From Desulfuromonadales bacterium (GTDB taxonomy: Bacteria > Desulfobacterota > Desulfuromonadia > Desulfuromonadales > JACZKF01), in NCBI GenBank assembly GCA_014860175.1, contig JACZKF010000218.1, positions 1-17,156 on the forward strand: a DNA stretch of 17,156 nucleotides, given 5' to 3'. A program made the position numbers and the translations under genes. The notes beneath the pieces are model-generated. The model was given only the letters and a program-made list of their open reading frames with translations. It ran no database searches and was not told where the DNA came from. This document shows, in pieces, positions 1-7,949 of the stretch. The stretch's first letter is position 1, and each line of letters opens with the position of its first letter.

Positions 1-294
1 CAGCTCATTGCCCCTCACTTCGCCGCCCGCTTCACCGATCGTCGCTGGCTGATCCACGATCTGGGAAGAGGGGAGGGGATCTTTTTCGACGGCCAACGCT
101 GGCTATTGGGCAAAGTCGAGCTGCAGCACCCGCCCCGCGACTCGGCCGAAGAACAGCTCTACGCCGGCCTCTGGCGGCGCTTCTTCGCCGCCGTCGCCAT
201 CCCCGAGCGCCGCAATCCCCGCCTGCAGCGGCATTTCATGCCACAGCGCTACTGGAAGCATCTGACGGAGTTCGGGGCGGAAGGGGAGGAATGA
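1..294 (+). CDS. TIGR03915/DUF4130 putative DNA repair protein, 3' end only
   Basis: This is the C-terminal 97 residues of a gene that begins before the window; frame 1 is open from base 1 to the TGA at 292-294. The visible part reads ARFTDRRWLIHDLGRGEGIFF, then GLWRRFFAAVAIPERRN, then MPQRYWKHLTEF close to the end. The pattern of an RFxDxRWxIxDxxRxxG segment, a LWxxFF...I.ERxN segment and a final P.RYWK.LTE is typical of the DUF4130 domain. In the family this protein usually sits beside a radical-SAM partner (TIGR03916) and is annotated as a putative DNA repair or modification protein, with no proven biochemistry that I know of. The partner is not visible and would lie upstream if present. 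The family call rests on recalled motifs. Confidence 0.75.
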   Translation, partial: QLIAPHFAARFTDRRWLIHDLGRGEGIFFDGQRWLLGKVELQHPPRDSAEEQLYAGLWRRFFAAVAIPERRNPRLQRHFMPQRYWKHLTEFGAEGEE

Positions 295-647
295 AAATCC
301 TACGATAGCGACACCAATTTTTGCTGCAAAGCCGCCACGCCGGCCAGCGGGTTTTTTTCCCGCCACGTAGCGCTAAAGGACTGAGGTGGATATCGCTTGT
401 CCGGTTTTGCAGGAATTCTGCGCCGGCAGAGAAAAGAAAAAAGTCGCTCCCTTATCCACTTCCCCTTCCCCCCAGGTCAACGACTGGTCGAGTGACAAAG
501 AATACTGGGTTTCGGGCCATATTGCCGTTATGATGGCATCATCATAACCAAGTCGTTTTTGCACGATAGCCCTGGCCTCGCCGCCACCATTTAGGCCGGG
601 GCGAGGGTTATCGAATGGGTAACGAACAGCGTCCCCATTAACCTCCG
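295..647. other. gap with no intact gene; possible kinase-domain remnant
   Basis: There is no convincing intact gene between the DUF4130 stop and the cheB-like stop. Just after the first gene there is a short inverted repeat, GCGGG-TTTTTTT-CCCGC (around 348-364), that may act as a weak terminator. On the minus strand an open frame of 92 codons runs 651-373, its GTG overlapping the cheB-like TGA. Only one stretch in it looks like a known protein: GEVDKGATFFFSLPA at 421-465, described separately. The rest is unrecognised. Confidence 0.5.
421..465 (-). pseudogene. probable remnant of a histidine-kinase ATPase domain C-terminus
   Basis: The minus-strand translation GEVDKGATFFFSLPA matches the end of HATPase_c domains, where a glycine-rich turn (GxGxGATFxFxLP) leads into the last beta strand. 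None of the N, G1, F or G2 boxes that should precede it is present in the upstream reading frame, so it is at most a detached tail. It lies downstream, on the same strand, of the cheB-like gene and two other broken sensor genes. That fits a kinase reduced by deletion, but a 15-residue match could be chance. Confidence 0.35.
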
Positions 648-1232
648 TCACTCCGCGTGCGCAATGCGTATAATCTCCCTGGCGATCTCCTCAGGAGAAA
701 GAATAAAATCGACACACCCGCTCGCTATTGCGCTCTCAGGCATATCCGGCTGTGCGGCTGAGTCCGGCTTCTGCGCGATGGTTATCCCCCCGACCTCTTT
801 GATACCGCACAGCGCCGCCGCTCCATCACCATCAAAACCCGAGACAATAACAGCGATAAGTTTCCCGTCCCAGTGCGCCGTCAGGGACCGCAGAAAGACC
901 GTAATCACGTCCGGCCATCCGCGGGGCTTTGATATCGGTTCAAGACGGAACTCCTCATCAAGAATGTGCAAATCACGTTTTTCCGGAATGATGAACACGT
1001 GATTGGGCTCGATGAGTAATCTGTCGGTGATCAATTCGACCGGCATTTCCGTGTATCTCGGAAGAATCTCGTGGAGCAGGGTGGCGACGGTTCTCAGGTG
1101 ATTGACGATGACGATGGCAACACCCATATCCGCCGGCAGATGCCGTAGTAACCGGGTATAGGCATCGAGGCCACCAGCCGAACCGCCCACGCAGACAACA
1201 GGAAAATCTTTTGCGCTACTCTCGGCTTTCAT
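648..1232 (-). CDS. stand-alone CheB-type methylesterase domain protein
   Basis: The 194-residue product is almost entirely a CheB catalytic domain, with no N-terminal receiver as in classic CheB. The catalytic residues are visible: Ser18 in VGGSAGG, His45 in IVNHL and Asp136 in GFDGDGA. Known CheB enzymes hydrolyse glutamyl methyl esters on chemoreceptors; stand-alone versions often serve alternative chemosensory or kinase-linked systems and may have other substrates. I place the start at the ATG at 1232, which has GGAG nine bases upstream; a TTG six bases earlier sits too close to that site. It follows the orphan sensor fragment (stop 1239-1241) closely enough for co-transcription. No CheR or chemoreceptor is visible, so its substrate is unknown. 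Confidence 0.85.
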   Translation of the reverse strand: MKAESSAKDFPVVCVGGSAGGLDAYTRLLRHLPADMGVAIVIVNHLRTVATLLHEILPRYTEMPVELITDRLLIEPNHVFIIPEKRDLHILDEEFRLEPISKPRGWPDVITVFLRSLTAHWDGKLIAVIVSGFDGDGAAALCGIKEVGGITIAQKPDSAAQPDMPESAIASGCVDFILSPEEIAREIIRIAHAE

Positions 1233-1238
1233 CGGCAA

Positions 1239-1595
1239 TCACTCCGCTTCGGATCTTTCATTCCGGCCATTCGCCGTTCTTGCAGTGCGGCCCCAGCCAA
1301 GATTCTCTGCGGTGATCTCCCGCAGCCCGAGAATGGCTTGGCCTGTAATCAAAAGCTGTTGATGGATGCCGTGCACAAAAGTGGCGAAGGTGGTGGCTAC
1401 CCCATGGGCGATCTCTTGCTCATTGCGCAGCTCGTTTTGACGCACAGAGTTGTATCGCTGGAAGTTGCTCCAGATCAGGATAAAGACCATCGGGAGCAAC
1501 ACCAGAGCCATGAGCAGGAACAGTTGAGCACGAAGCGATGGAAGGGGCCACAAGAAGCGCAATCGACCAGACCGATTGTTGATTATATCCTTCAT
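1239..1595 (-). pseudogene. orphan N-terminus of a membrane sensor (Cache-type kinase), truncated
   Basis: A 118-residue frame starts at ATG 1595 with AGGA about 8 bases upstream. Residues about 20-43 form a strong membrane helix (LRAQLFLLMALVLLPMVFIL), followed by a charged helix and HGIHQQLLITGQAILGLREI. This is how extracytoplasmic Cache/PDC sensor kinases begin. Instead of a full sensor domain, a second helix and a kinase core, the protein ends after about 50 more residues with the low-complexity tail RTARTANGRNERSEAE. I infer a kinase whose middle and end were deleted near 1290. A small intact membrane protein cannot be excluded, since the frame is open and directly precedes the cheB-like gene. 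Confidence 0.6.
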
Positions 1596-1840
1596 TGTGA
1601 ATCCTAAAGAACCCTCATGTTTTTAAGCCATCGCAGAGGCAATATTCAATATACCACGGGGGCGAATTTGATTCCGGCATTGATTCATACATCCTCGATT
1701 CTCTCCTCTCCAGTTCGTCGGCCAATCTTTGCGAAGGCACCGCGGCAAAGAAACGGGTCGGTGTCGGACAGCATTCGCCCGAGCCAAAGCTCTGCCCCCA
1801 TTCCCCGACTGCCGCCCTCATTTTCCAAACGCCAAGGCCT
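1596..1840. other. gap without a recognisable gene
   Basis: Between the truncated kinase and the orphan sensor fragment there is no product I recognise on either strand. An 83-codon minus-strand frame crosses most of it but has no family resemblance and no good ribosome binding site. Its right edge is where the receiver domain of the kinase stops making sense, so the stretch probably arrived by, or was exposed by, a rearrangement. Confidence 0.5.
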
Positions 1841-3398
1841 TCATGCCCGTAAGGCAGCAAAATCACAAAAATGTCTTAGAATGGGTTCATGTTTTGTTGG
1901 GGAGAAGCTACCGCAAAAAGCGTTCATCTCCGGGTTGTCCTCGACCACCAGCACCAGCGGCCCCTGCGCCCCTACCGTCTCACTCGGACGCTTTCCGGCC
2001 CGCGTCTGCAGGTCGCTGATGGTGCCCGGTGCGATTTCCGGCTCGCTCAGCGGTCCCGCGGGTTTGACCTGCTCGCCGGCCGGGGCCCGCAACGGGATCT
2101 CGACCGTGAATCGCGCCCCACCGTCGGTGGCGTCGCCAACCTCAACCGAGCCGTTGTGCAGCCTGACGAACTCATGCGTGATGGCCAGCCCCAGCCCCGT
2201 CCCTCCATGCCGTCGCGTGGCGCTGCTGTCCAGTTGGCGAAAGCGTTCGAAGACCGTCTGCCGCGACTCCTCGGGAATGCCTGGACCGGTATCCTCGACG
2301 CTAAAGACGGCTTGATCCCCTTGGGCGTGCAGTTGAAATCGCACTTGCCCGCCCTCGGGGGTGAACTTGAAAGCATTGGCGAGCAGATTGAAGAGCACCC
2401 GCTGGAGCATCTGCGGATCGGCCTCGGCCGGCAGCGCTTCCGGCGTTTCCAGCGAAAATCCGATCTGGCGCTCGGCGGCAACGCTCTCGAAGTGGGAAGC
2501 GACGAACCGCGCCAGGTGCGCGAGATCGGTTTCCGCGTAGTCGATCATCATCCGCCCCGCAGCGAGCTTTGAGAGATCGAGCAGGTCGTTGACGTTTTTC
2601 AGCAAGGTCCGGGCATTACGGACGACGACGCCGAGATCATGACACTGCTTTTCAGTGAGATCGCTTTGGGTGAGCATTCTTTGTACGGGTCCGAGAATCA
2701 GCGTCAACGGGGTGCGCAGTTCATGACTGATATTCGCCAGGAACTCGTCTTTGACGTGAAGCGCCTCCTCCAAGGCGTTCTTCGCCTGCTGGAGTTCCAA
2801 TTCCATCTGCTTGCGGGCGGTCATGTCGAGGTTGACCCCGACCCAGGCAATAATGTTGCCCTGCTCGTCGCGCACGGGGAGCCCCTTCGACCAGATGGTG
2901 TGAATCTTTCCGTTTCGATCGATGATCCGGTGCTCGTGATCCCACGGATCGCCGGTGCGTATGCAGTGCATCCACTTGCGCATCATCGGCTCCACATCCT
3001 CGGGTACAAGGCGCTGGGTCCAGCCGAATTTTTTCTGCTCTTCCAGGGTCATGTTAAGCAGGTCGAGGAAAGAGGGGCTGACGTACTCCGCCTCCCCCTT
3101 TGGGTTGCACCACCAGACGCCGAACGGAACCGTCTCACCCATGTAGCGGTAACGCTGCTCCGACTCGGCAAGGGCTTTGACCGCCTCCCTCGGCCCTGGC
3201 GCGGGTCGCCGCCGCTTCGGCACGCGCAGCTTCCACCTCGACCCGTGCCCTATGTTCGGCGTGCTTGGCCTCCTCGGCTGCTTGCCGCAGCCGGCTCACG
3301 ATCTCGGGATGCACGCTGGCGCTGTTCGCCTGATCCTGGAGCAAATCAGCTAGGGTGCTCAGCTCGGTGCTTAGAGTCATCTTTACCTGCTCAGCCAT
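1841..3398 (-). pseudogene. PAS-domain sensor histidine kinase, frameshifted and truncated in its receiver domain
   Basis: Two adjoining frames make one kinase. The first (ATG 3398, AGGAGG 11 bases upstream) encodes a cytoplasmic start and a coiled coil, RLRQAAEEAKHAEHRARVEV, reaching about 3190. The second continues with a PAS domain (SEQRYRYMGETVPFGVWWC), HisKA with FLANISHELRTPL, the N box LLANAFKFT, G1 VEDTGPGIP and G2 HGGTGLGLAI. Removing one G in GAGGGAGG (minus strand; CCC at 3187-3189 on the plus strand) joins them as ARAEEAVKALAESEQ. The C-terminus then enters a receiver, LVLVVEDNPEMNAF, and stops matching at about 1925. The kinase core from PAS to ATPase is complete, so a shortened product started internally (GTG about 3223) could still be made. 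No transmembrane segment is present. It is divergent from the kaiC-like operon. Confidence 0.8.
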
Positions 3399-3821
3399 TT
3401 GCTGCTCTGCCTCCTCGGTCCTGCCGCCCTGGTCGGCGAGGTGGGCGAAATGGAGATCGTCGCGTTTGACGATTCGGCTGCGGATGAAAACACTCTATTT
3501 CCGATGCTGCTGTTGAAATTCACTATCAGTATAACCCACGGGGATGACCGCGGATCAAGCCGGAGGGATGGAGATGCCCAGGAGCCCAACTCGTGTGAAG
3601 GCATCCGCCGTAGTTGCAGAAATCAAGGTCCCTTTTGGGGGCGATGGAGCGGATCAGGCGGAGGATGGGAAAAAGGTGACGGTAAAGCTCTCGGCATTTT
3701 TTTGAAACCAGGTTGGCTAAGAACACACAACTTATGGTGCAAGTGCCTTATATTCTTCCATATATTGGAGTGGTGGGCTATAGTCAGGGGGTGATGAAAC
3801 CAGTGAGGAGGGGAGTTTAGG
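3399..3821. other. intergenic region between divergent kinase and kaiC-like operon
   Basis: About 420 bases separate the divergent genes. The minus-strand frame stays open upstream of ATG 3398, back to a TAG at 3495-3497, and reads plausibly (RDDLHFAHLADQGGRTEEAEQQ), but without a start codon. The true N-terminus may therefore once have been longer. The right part (3690-3800) is AT-rich and is the likely promoter area of the kaiC-like operon. I could not pick a convincing -10/-35 pair. The plus-strand frame here is a shadow. Confidence 0.5.
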
Positions 3822-5303
3822 ATGAGAAAATCACTTGATCATGCTCTAAGCACCGGAATCCCCGGATTGGACGAGGTCCTTCTGGGCGGGTTGGTTCCCC
3901 ACGCAACCTACCTGGTAGAGGGGGACCCCGGCGCCGGCAAGACCACGCTGGGGCTGCAGTTCCTTCTCGAAGGGGTTCGACTCGGGGAGCCGGTCCTGCA
4001 TATCACCCTTTCCGAAAGCGAGGCCGAATTGAAGGGTTCGGCAGCCTCGCACGGCTGGTCGCTGGACGGGATCACCATTTTTGAGCTGCTTAATGCGGAT
4101 GAGCAGGCTGGTGCGCAAGGGGAGTACACCATGTTCCACTCGTCCGAGGTGGAGCTGGGTGAATCGACCAGAAGAATAACCGAAGTGGTCGAGCGTACCG
4201 GCGCCAAGCGCATTGTTGTCGATTCAATTGCCGATATGCGGATGGCGGCGCAGAACCCCCTCTGGTTCCGACGGCAGCTCCTGGAACTGAAGCGATTCTT
4301 CACTGCCCATGGCTGCACAGTACTTCTCTTGGAGGAAAAGCCTGACAGTCAAACCCGGACGATTGCCGAAGGGGTGCTCCTGTTGGAACAGGTGCCTGCC
4401 GAATTCGGAGGTCACCGGCGCCGGTTGCGCTTTCTCAAGGTCCGAAGGAAGCAATATCTCGGCGGATACCACGATTTCGCAATTTTGACCGGCGGTTTGA
4501 AGGTTTTTCCCCGGCTTATTGCCCGGGAACAGCATGAGACATTCCTTTCGGCGGAAGTGACAAGCGGCATTCCCGAACTGGACGCACTGACGGGGGGCGG
4601 TCTCCCCAGGGGGTCGAGCACCTTGATCCTGGGTCCTTCTGGGGTCGGAAAGAGCACTATCTCCAGCCGCTATCTCTTCTCCTTCATCGAGGAGGGGGGA
4701 AAGGCCGCCGTTTTCCTCTTTGACGAAAGCAACGAAAATTTCCTGACCCGCGCCAGGGGGCTGGGGATGGACTTCGCCCCCCACCTGCAAAGCGGCGCCC
4801 TCCGACTCCAGCAGGTCGACCCGGGTGAGCTGTCCCCCGGGGAATTCGCCGATACCGTGATCCAGATGGTGAACGGGGGCGTTCGCATGGTGGTCCTCGA
4901 CAGCCTGGGCGGGTATATCTACGCCATGCCGAGCGAGCAGTTCCTGATGCTCCACATGCATGAGCTGCTGATGGCCCTGGCCAACAGGGGGGTCACCACC
5001 TTGATGATCAACACCCAGCACGGGCTGCTGGGGTCCCAGGTCCAGTCGGATGTCGATCTTAGCTATCTTTCGGATGCGATTCTTCTGCTTCGCTATTTCG
5101 AAGCGCTGGGCGAGGTGCGGCAAGCGATCTCGATGGTAAAGAAACGGACAGGTTTGCATGAACGGACGATCCGGGAGCTGAAGTTCGAGGGTGGACAAAT
5201 TCGCATTGGCGAGCCGTTGCGCCAGTTCCAGGGCGTACTCACCGGGACTCCCGCCTTGACGGGGCCTGCCGCGCCAGATGTGAAGTCCGATGAAAAAAGA
5301 TGA
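3822..5303 (+). CDS. KaiC-like protein with two RecA-type ATPase domains
   Basis: This 493-residue protein has the tandem-domain plan of KaiC (cyanobacterial KaiC is about 519). Domain 1 starts TGIPGLDEVLLGGL and carries Walker A GDPGAGKT (34-41) and Walker B IVVDS (Asp134). Domain 2 starts SGIPELDALTGGGLPRG and carries GPSGVGKS (271-278) and VVLDS (Asp360). Acidic residues after LFDES and ITLSES sit where KaiC has its catalytic glutamates. The KaiC phosphosite pair Ser431-Thr432 appears to align with Ser414-Tyr415 in DLSYLSDAILLLRYFE, so only one hydroxyl-type site is conventional. The GVLTGTP end is also KaiC-like. The start has GGAGG upstream. KaiA and KaiB are not in view, so clock function should not be assumed; many bacterial relatives act in kinase-linked signalling, which the 14-nt overlap with the next gene supports. 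Confidence 0.92.
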   Translation: MRKSLDHALSTGIPGLDEVLLGGLVPHATYLVEGDPGAGKTTLGLQFLLEGVRLGEPVLHITLSESEAELKGSAASHGWSLDGITIFELLNADEQAGAQGEYTMFHSSEVELGESTRRITEVVERTGAKRIVVDSIADMRMAAQNPLWFRRQLLELKRFFTAHGCTVLLLEEKPDSQTRTIAEGVLLLEQVPAEFGGHRRRLRFLKVRRKQYLGGYHDFAILTGGLKVFPRLIAREQHETFLSAEVTSGIPELDALTGGGLPRGSSTLILGPSGVGKSTISSRYLFSFIEEGGKAAVFLFDESNENFLTRARGLGMDFAPHLQSGALRLQQVDPGELSPGEFADTVIQMVNGGVRMVVLDSLGGYIYAMPSEQFLMLHMHELLMALANRGVTTLMINTQHGLLGSQVQSDVDLSYLSDAILLLRYFEALGEVRQAISMVKKRTGLHERTIRELKFEGGQIRIGEPLRQFQGVLTGTPALTGPAAPDVKSDEKR

Positions 5304-6888
5304 GGTGTTCACCCTGCAAGAGGAGAGGGTGCTGGTTCTCGCCCCCACGCCGCGGGATACGCAGATCTGCTGCGAGACCCTCGCCCAGGCAGGTATCACC
5401 GGCGTCCCCTGCGGCAATCTGACGGAGCTGTGCAACCAACTTGAAGCCGGCGCCGGCGCCGCCCTTCTGACCGAAGAGGCATTTTCCGCCGAGGGAGTCC
5501 CGCTGCAACGCTGGCTGCAGGCCCAACCCTCCTGGTCCGATTTTCCGCTGCTGTTCCTGACCCGTGGTGGCGCCGAATCGTTGGTCGCCCTGCGGGCGAT
5601 GAATCTCCTCGGCCATGTGATTCTGCTGGAGCGCCCCCTGCGAAAAGCCCTCCTGGTCAGCGCCGCTCGCGCCGCTTTGCGGGAGCGGCGACGGCAATAC
5701 CAGACGAGACGCCATCTGGAGATGCTCGACACTGCCCGACAGGCCGCCGAGGAGGCCAGCCGCGCCAAAAGCGAGTTTCTGGCCAATATGAGCCATGAGA
5801 TCCGCACCCCGATGACCGTCTTCATGGGCGTCACCGAACACCTTCTTCAGATCGACCAAGACCCCGAGCACCGCACCTTCCTGAAAATGGCCGAGCAGTC
5901 GGCACAGCGCCTGCGCGTCCTCATCGACGATATCCTCGATTTATCCCGGATCGAGGCGCGGGGGATGGAGGTCGAGGAAGCGGAATTCGAAATCCGAAGC
6001 TGCCTCCGTAGTGCTGTGGACCTGTTCACCCTTGCTGCCCGTGAGAAGAACCTCAGGCTGGAAATGGAAGTGGCGGCCGAAGTCCCTTTCCGGGTGGTTG
6101 GCGACCCGGACAAATTGGGACAGGTGTTGATCAACCTGATCGGCAACGCCCTTAAGTTCACCCACGAAGGGGAAGTCCGTATAAGCGTCTTACGCCGGAC
6201 CGACGCCCTGGAATTTGCCGTGGCTGATACTGGCATCGGCATTCCCGAGGAGAAGCAGCACCTGCTCTTCCAGAGCTTCAGCCAGATGGACAGCTCCTTT
6301 CAACGCCAGTACGGCGGCAGCGGACTGGGGCTGGCGATATCCAAAGGGCTGATTCATTTGATGGGTGGAGAGATCGCCGTCCGGAGCCGGAAGGGAAGGG
6401 GCACTGTTTTTACCTTTACCCTCCCCTTGAAGACCGAATCCAATTTTCAGAGCACTACGCCAGTAAAACCCCCGCCCGAAGAGCCGGCCAGGAAAAACCC
6501 ATCGGCCCGTATTCTGTTGGCTGAAGATGACCTCATGGTTCAGGAAATTGTGAAAATGATTCTTGCCCAGGGCGGTTGGCAGACAGAGACCGCGAAGACT
6601 GGCAGGGAGGCTGTCGAGAAGTGGGAAGGCGGGGATTTTGACCTCATTCTCATGGACTTGCAGATGCCTGAGATGAACGGCATCGAAGCGACCCAGACCA
6701 TCCGGGAGAGGGAAGCCAAAGAAGAGAAGCGGATCTGCATCATTGGTCTGACTGCCCATGTGCGGCGGGAAATCACGGATGATTGCCTGCAGGCGGGGAT
6801 GGACAGAGTCCTGACAAAGCCCATTCAGATGAAGGACCTTCATACAGCCATCGACATTTGTCTGTCGGATAAAGAGATACGCCACTAG
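5290..6888 (+). CDS. hybrid sensor histidine kinase-response regulator, partner of the KaiC-like protein
   Basis: The 532-residue protein is cytoplasmic. Residues about 13-128 resemble a receiver fold (RVLVLAPTP at the first strand) but the usual phospho-aspartate position reads ALLTEEAF, so it is a pseudo-receiver. A helical linker (RERRRQYQTRR and onward) leads to HisKA with FLANMSHEIRTPM (His169), N box NLIGNALKFT, G1 VADTGIGIP, and G2 YGGSGLGLAI. The C-terminal receiver (about 407-530) has AEDD, phospho-Asp456 in LMDLQMPEMNG and Lys510 in LTKP. Its ATG lies inside the end of the kaiC-like gene, so translation is probably coupled. The pairing recalls SasA with KaiC: a kinase reading the ATPase state through its N-terminal domain. 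That link is inference. Confidence 0.9.
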   Translation: MKKDEVFTLQEERVLVLAPTPRDTQICCETLAQAGITGVPCGNLTELCNQLEAGAGAALLTEEAFSAEGVPLQRWLQAQPSWSDFPLLFLTRGGAESLVALRAMNLLGHVILLERPLRKALLVSAARAALRERRRQYQTRRHLEMLDTARQAAEEASRAKSEFLANMSHEIRTPMTVFMGVTEHLLQIDQDPEHRTFLKMAEQSAQRLRVLIDDILDLSRIEARGMEVEEAEFEIRSCLRSAVDLFTLAAREKNLRLEMEVAAEVPFRVVGDPDKLGQVLINLIGNALKFTHEGEVRISVLRRTDALEFAVADTGIGIPEEKQHLLFQSFSQMDSSFQRQYGGSGLGLAISKGLIHLMGGEIAVRSRKGRGTVFTFTLPLKTESNFQSTTPVKPPPEEPARKNPSARILLAEDDLMVQEIVKMILAQGGWQTETAKTGREAVEKWEGGDFDLILMDLQMPEMNGIEATQTIREREAKEEKRICIIGLTAHVRREITDDCLQAGMDRVLTKPIQMKDLHTAIDICLSDKEIRH

Positions 6889-6926
6889 TTGAGTGTTCGA
6901 AAAAATTCCACAATCCACCTGGGCAG

Positions 6927-6945
6927 GCCCATTTTGTCGATGGGC
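6927..6945 (+). terminator. weak hairpin after the kinase operon
   Basis: GCCCAT (6927-6932) pairs with ATGGGC (6940-6945) around a 7-base loop, 38 bases past the kinase stop. There is no T run after it, so intrinsic termination is doubtful. It is the only stem I see in the 160-base gap before the next gene. Confidence 0.25.
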
Positions 6946-7048
6946 AAATGCCAAGAGGAGCGCGGATCGCTTCCAGATATATTTCTGTTGAACCTGCGCC
7001 GGCTTTGCGTGTAGATCTGAACAGAGGTGTCAGATTTTAGGAGGTGCG

Positions 7049-7291
7049 ATGAACATCGAACTGGTTCGTAACTTTTTTCTGTGGTCTGCCCTGATCAACT
7101 ACGGGGTGCTGCTCTGCTGGTTCCTCGTCATCCGCCTGGCCCGCGACCGGGTTCACCGTCTGCACGGCCGCTGGTTCCGGCTGTCGGGCGAGCAGTTCGA
7201 CGCCATCCATTATGGGGCGATGGCCCTCTACAAGCTGGGGATACTTCTGTTCAATCTCGTCCCGTACGTTGCCCTGCTGATTGTCGGCTGA
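7049..7291 (+). CDS. DUF6868-like small membrane protein
   Basis: The 80-residue protein has two hydrophobic segments, LWSALINYGVLLCWFLVI (about 12-29) and LYKLGILLFNLVPYVALLIV near the C-terminus. Between them is the amphipathic stretch LHGRWFRLSGEQFDAIHYG. The order of NYG in the first helix, RLHGRWF, FDAIHY and a final LFNLVPYVAL matches my memory of the DUF6868 family, which has no known function. The start is set by AGGAGG at 7039-7044. The next gene begins two bases after its stop, so the pair is almost certainly one transcript. Confidence 0.8.
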   Translation: MNIELVRNFFLWSALINYGVLLCWFLVIRLARDRVHRLHGRWFRLSGEQFDAIHYGAMALYKLGILLFNLVPYVALLIVG

Positions 7292-7293
7292 GC

Positions 7294-7824
7294 ATGTTCG
7301 AAGTCCGGGCCGACGATCAGCGTCTGGAAATCGTCTCCCCGCTGCCGTGGGGAAGCCGGCTCCTCTTTGCGATCCTTGGGCTGATTCCCCTTTTGGCTCC
7401 TTACGAACTGCTGTGGCGCATCCGCTGGGAGAGCTACCTGCACCCGTTTTTCCTGTTGGCGGCCGTCGTCGCGGCGGGGGCGGTGGCCGTCAGCGGCCTC
7501 TTCATCTTTGCCGGCATCGCCGGGCTAGCCACCCGGATCGTCCTGGACAGGGCGAGCGAGACTTTCACATCCACGGTGGCCGCCCCGGTCGTCGCGCGGC
7601 GCACCCGCATCTACCCCCTGTCATCCTTGGCGGAAGTCGACATCCGGGTCCACGAATGGAGCGATGGGGCTCCGAGCTTTTCGCTGCGGTTCACCATGGC
7701 GGACGGCACCACCGTCGAGGCGGCCAGCTCCTGGTCCCGGACCGAGGTTGAGCGGGGGAGGGCGCAAGTGGAGGAATTCTGTATGTCAATCAGGTGCTTA
7801 AAAGAAGGGTGGGCGGATGATTAG
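7294..7824 (+). CDS. hypothetical two-helix membrane protein
   Basis: The product has 176 residues when started at ATG 7294; the longer frame runs back over the previous gene and is a shadow there. A short beta-type N-terminus (MFEVRADDQRLEIVSP) is followed by helices LLFAILGLIPLLAPYELLW (about 23-41) and FFLLAAVVAAGAVAVSGLFIF. The rest is a soluble domain with strand-like segments (TRIYPLSSLAEVDIRVHEW, SFSLRFTMADGTTVEAAS). The plan of paired helices followed by a small beta domain recalls bacterial PH-like membrane proteins, but I do not recognise the family. No Shine-Dalgarno site is visible; translation is probably coupled to the upstream gene, whose stop lies two bases before. Confidence 0.65.
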   Translation: MFEVRADDQRLEIVSPLPWGSRLLFAILGLIPLLAPYELLWRIRWESYLHPFFLLAAVVAAGAVAVSGLFIFAGIAGLATRIVLDRASETFTSTVAAPVVARRTRIYPLSSLAEVDIRVHEWSDGAPSFSLRFTMADGTTVEAASSWSRTEVERGRAQVEEFCMSIRCLKEGWADD

Positions 7825-7840
7825 TTATCTGCAGAGCGTT

Positions 7841-7871
7841 TGAAGGGGAGGCGTGGAACGCCTCCCCTTCA
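7841..7871. terminator. perfect 13-bp hairpin between convergent genes
   Basis: TGAAGGGGAGGCG (7841-7853) and CGCCTCCCCTTCA (7859-7871) form an uninterrupted 13-bp stem with a 5-base loop TGGAA. It lies 17 bases after the stop of the hypothetical membrane protein and about 80 bases beyond the end of the convergent lipoprotein gene. It could end transcription from either side. No clear T run follows on either strand, so the mechanism is uncertain. Confidence 0.6.
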
Positions 7872-7949
7872 GCCATCCTGATTCATTTCTATGTATATCA
7901 GCCTTCATTCTCTCCTGTGGCGGTTCAGATAGCGGCGATCATGAACTGG

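Noticed and set aside
318..345. CTGCAAAGCCGCCACG, resembling the GEMM core sequence
   Set aside because: The GCAAAC arm, the GNRA hairpin and the closing stem are absent; resemblance is limited to GCAAAGCC.
1889..3469. Long plus-strand frames opposite the PAS kinase
   Set aside because: The minus strand carries HisKA and HATPase motifs in order; the plus-strand products have no recognisable domains.
4224..5834. 536-codon open frame on the minus strand across the kaiC-like and kinase genes
   Set aside because: Its translation is Arg/Gln-rich and matches no family, while the plus strand encodes complete known domains. It is an antisense shadow in GC-rich coding DNA.
7081..7293. Upstream extension of the frame of the second small membrane protein
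   Set aside because: It fully overlaps the DUF6868-like gene, which has its own ribosome binding site; the extension is proline- and arginine-rich shadow sequence.
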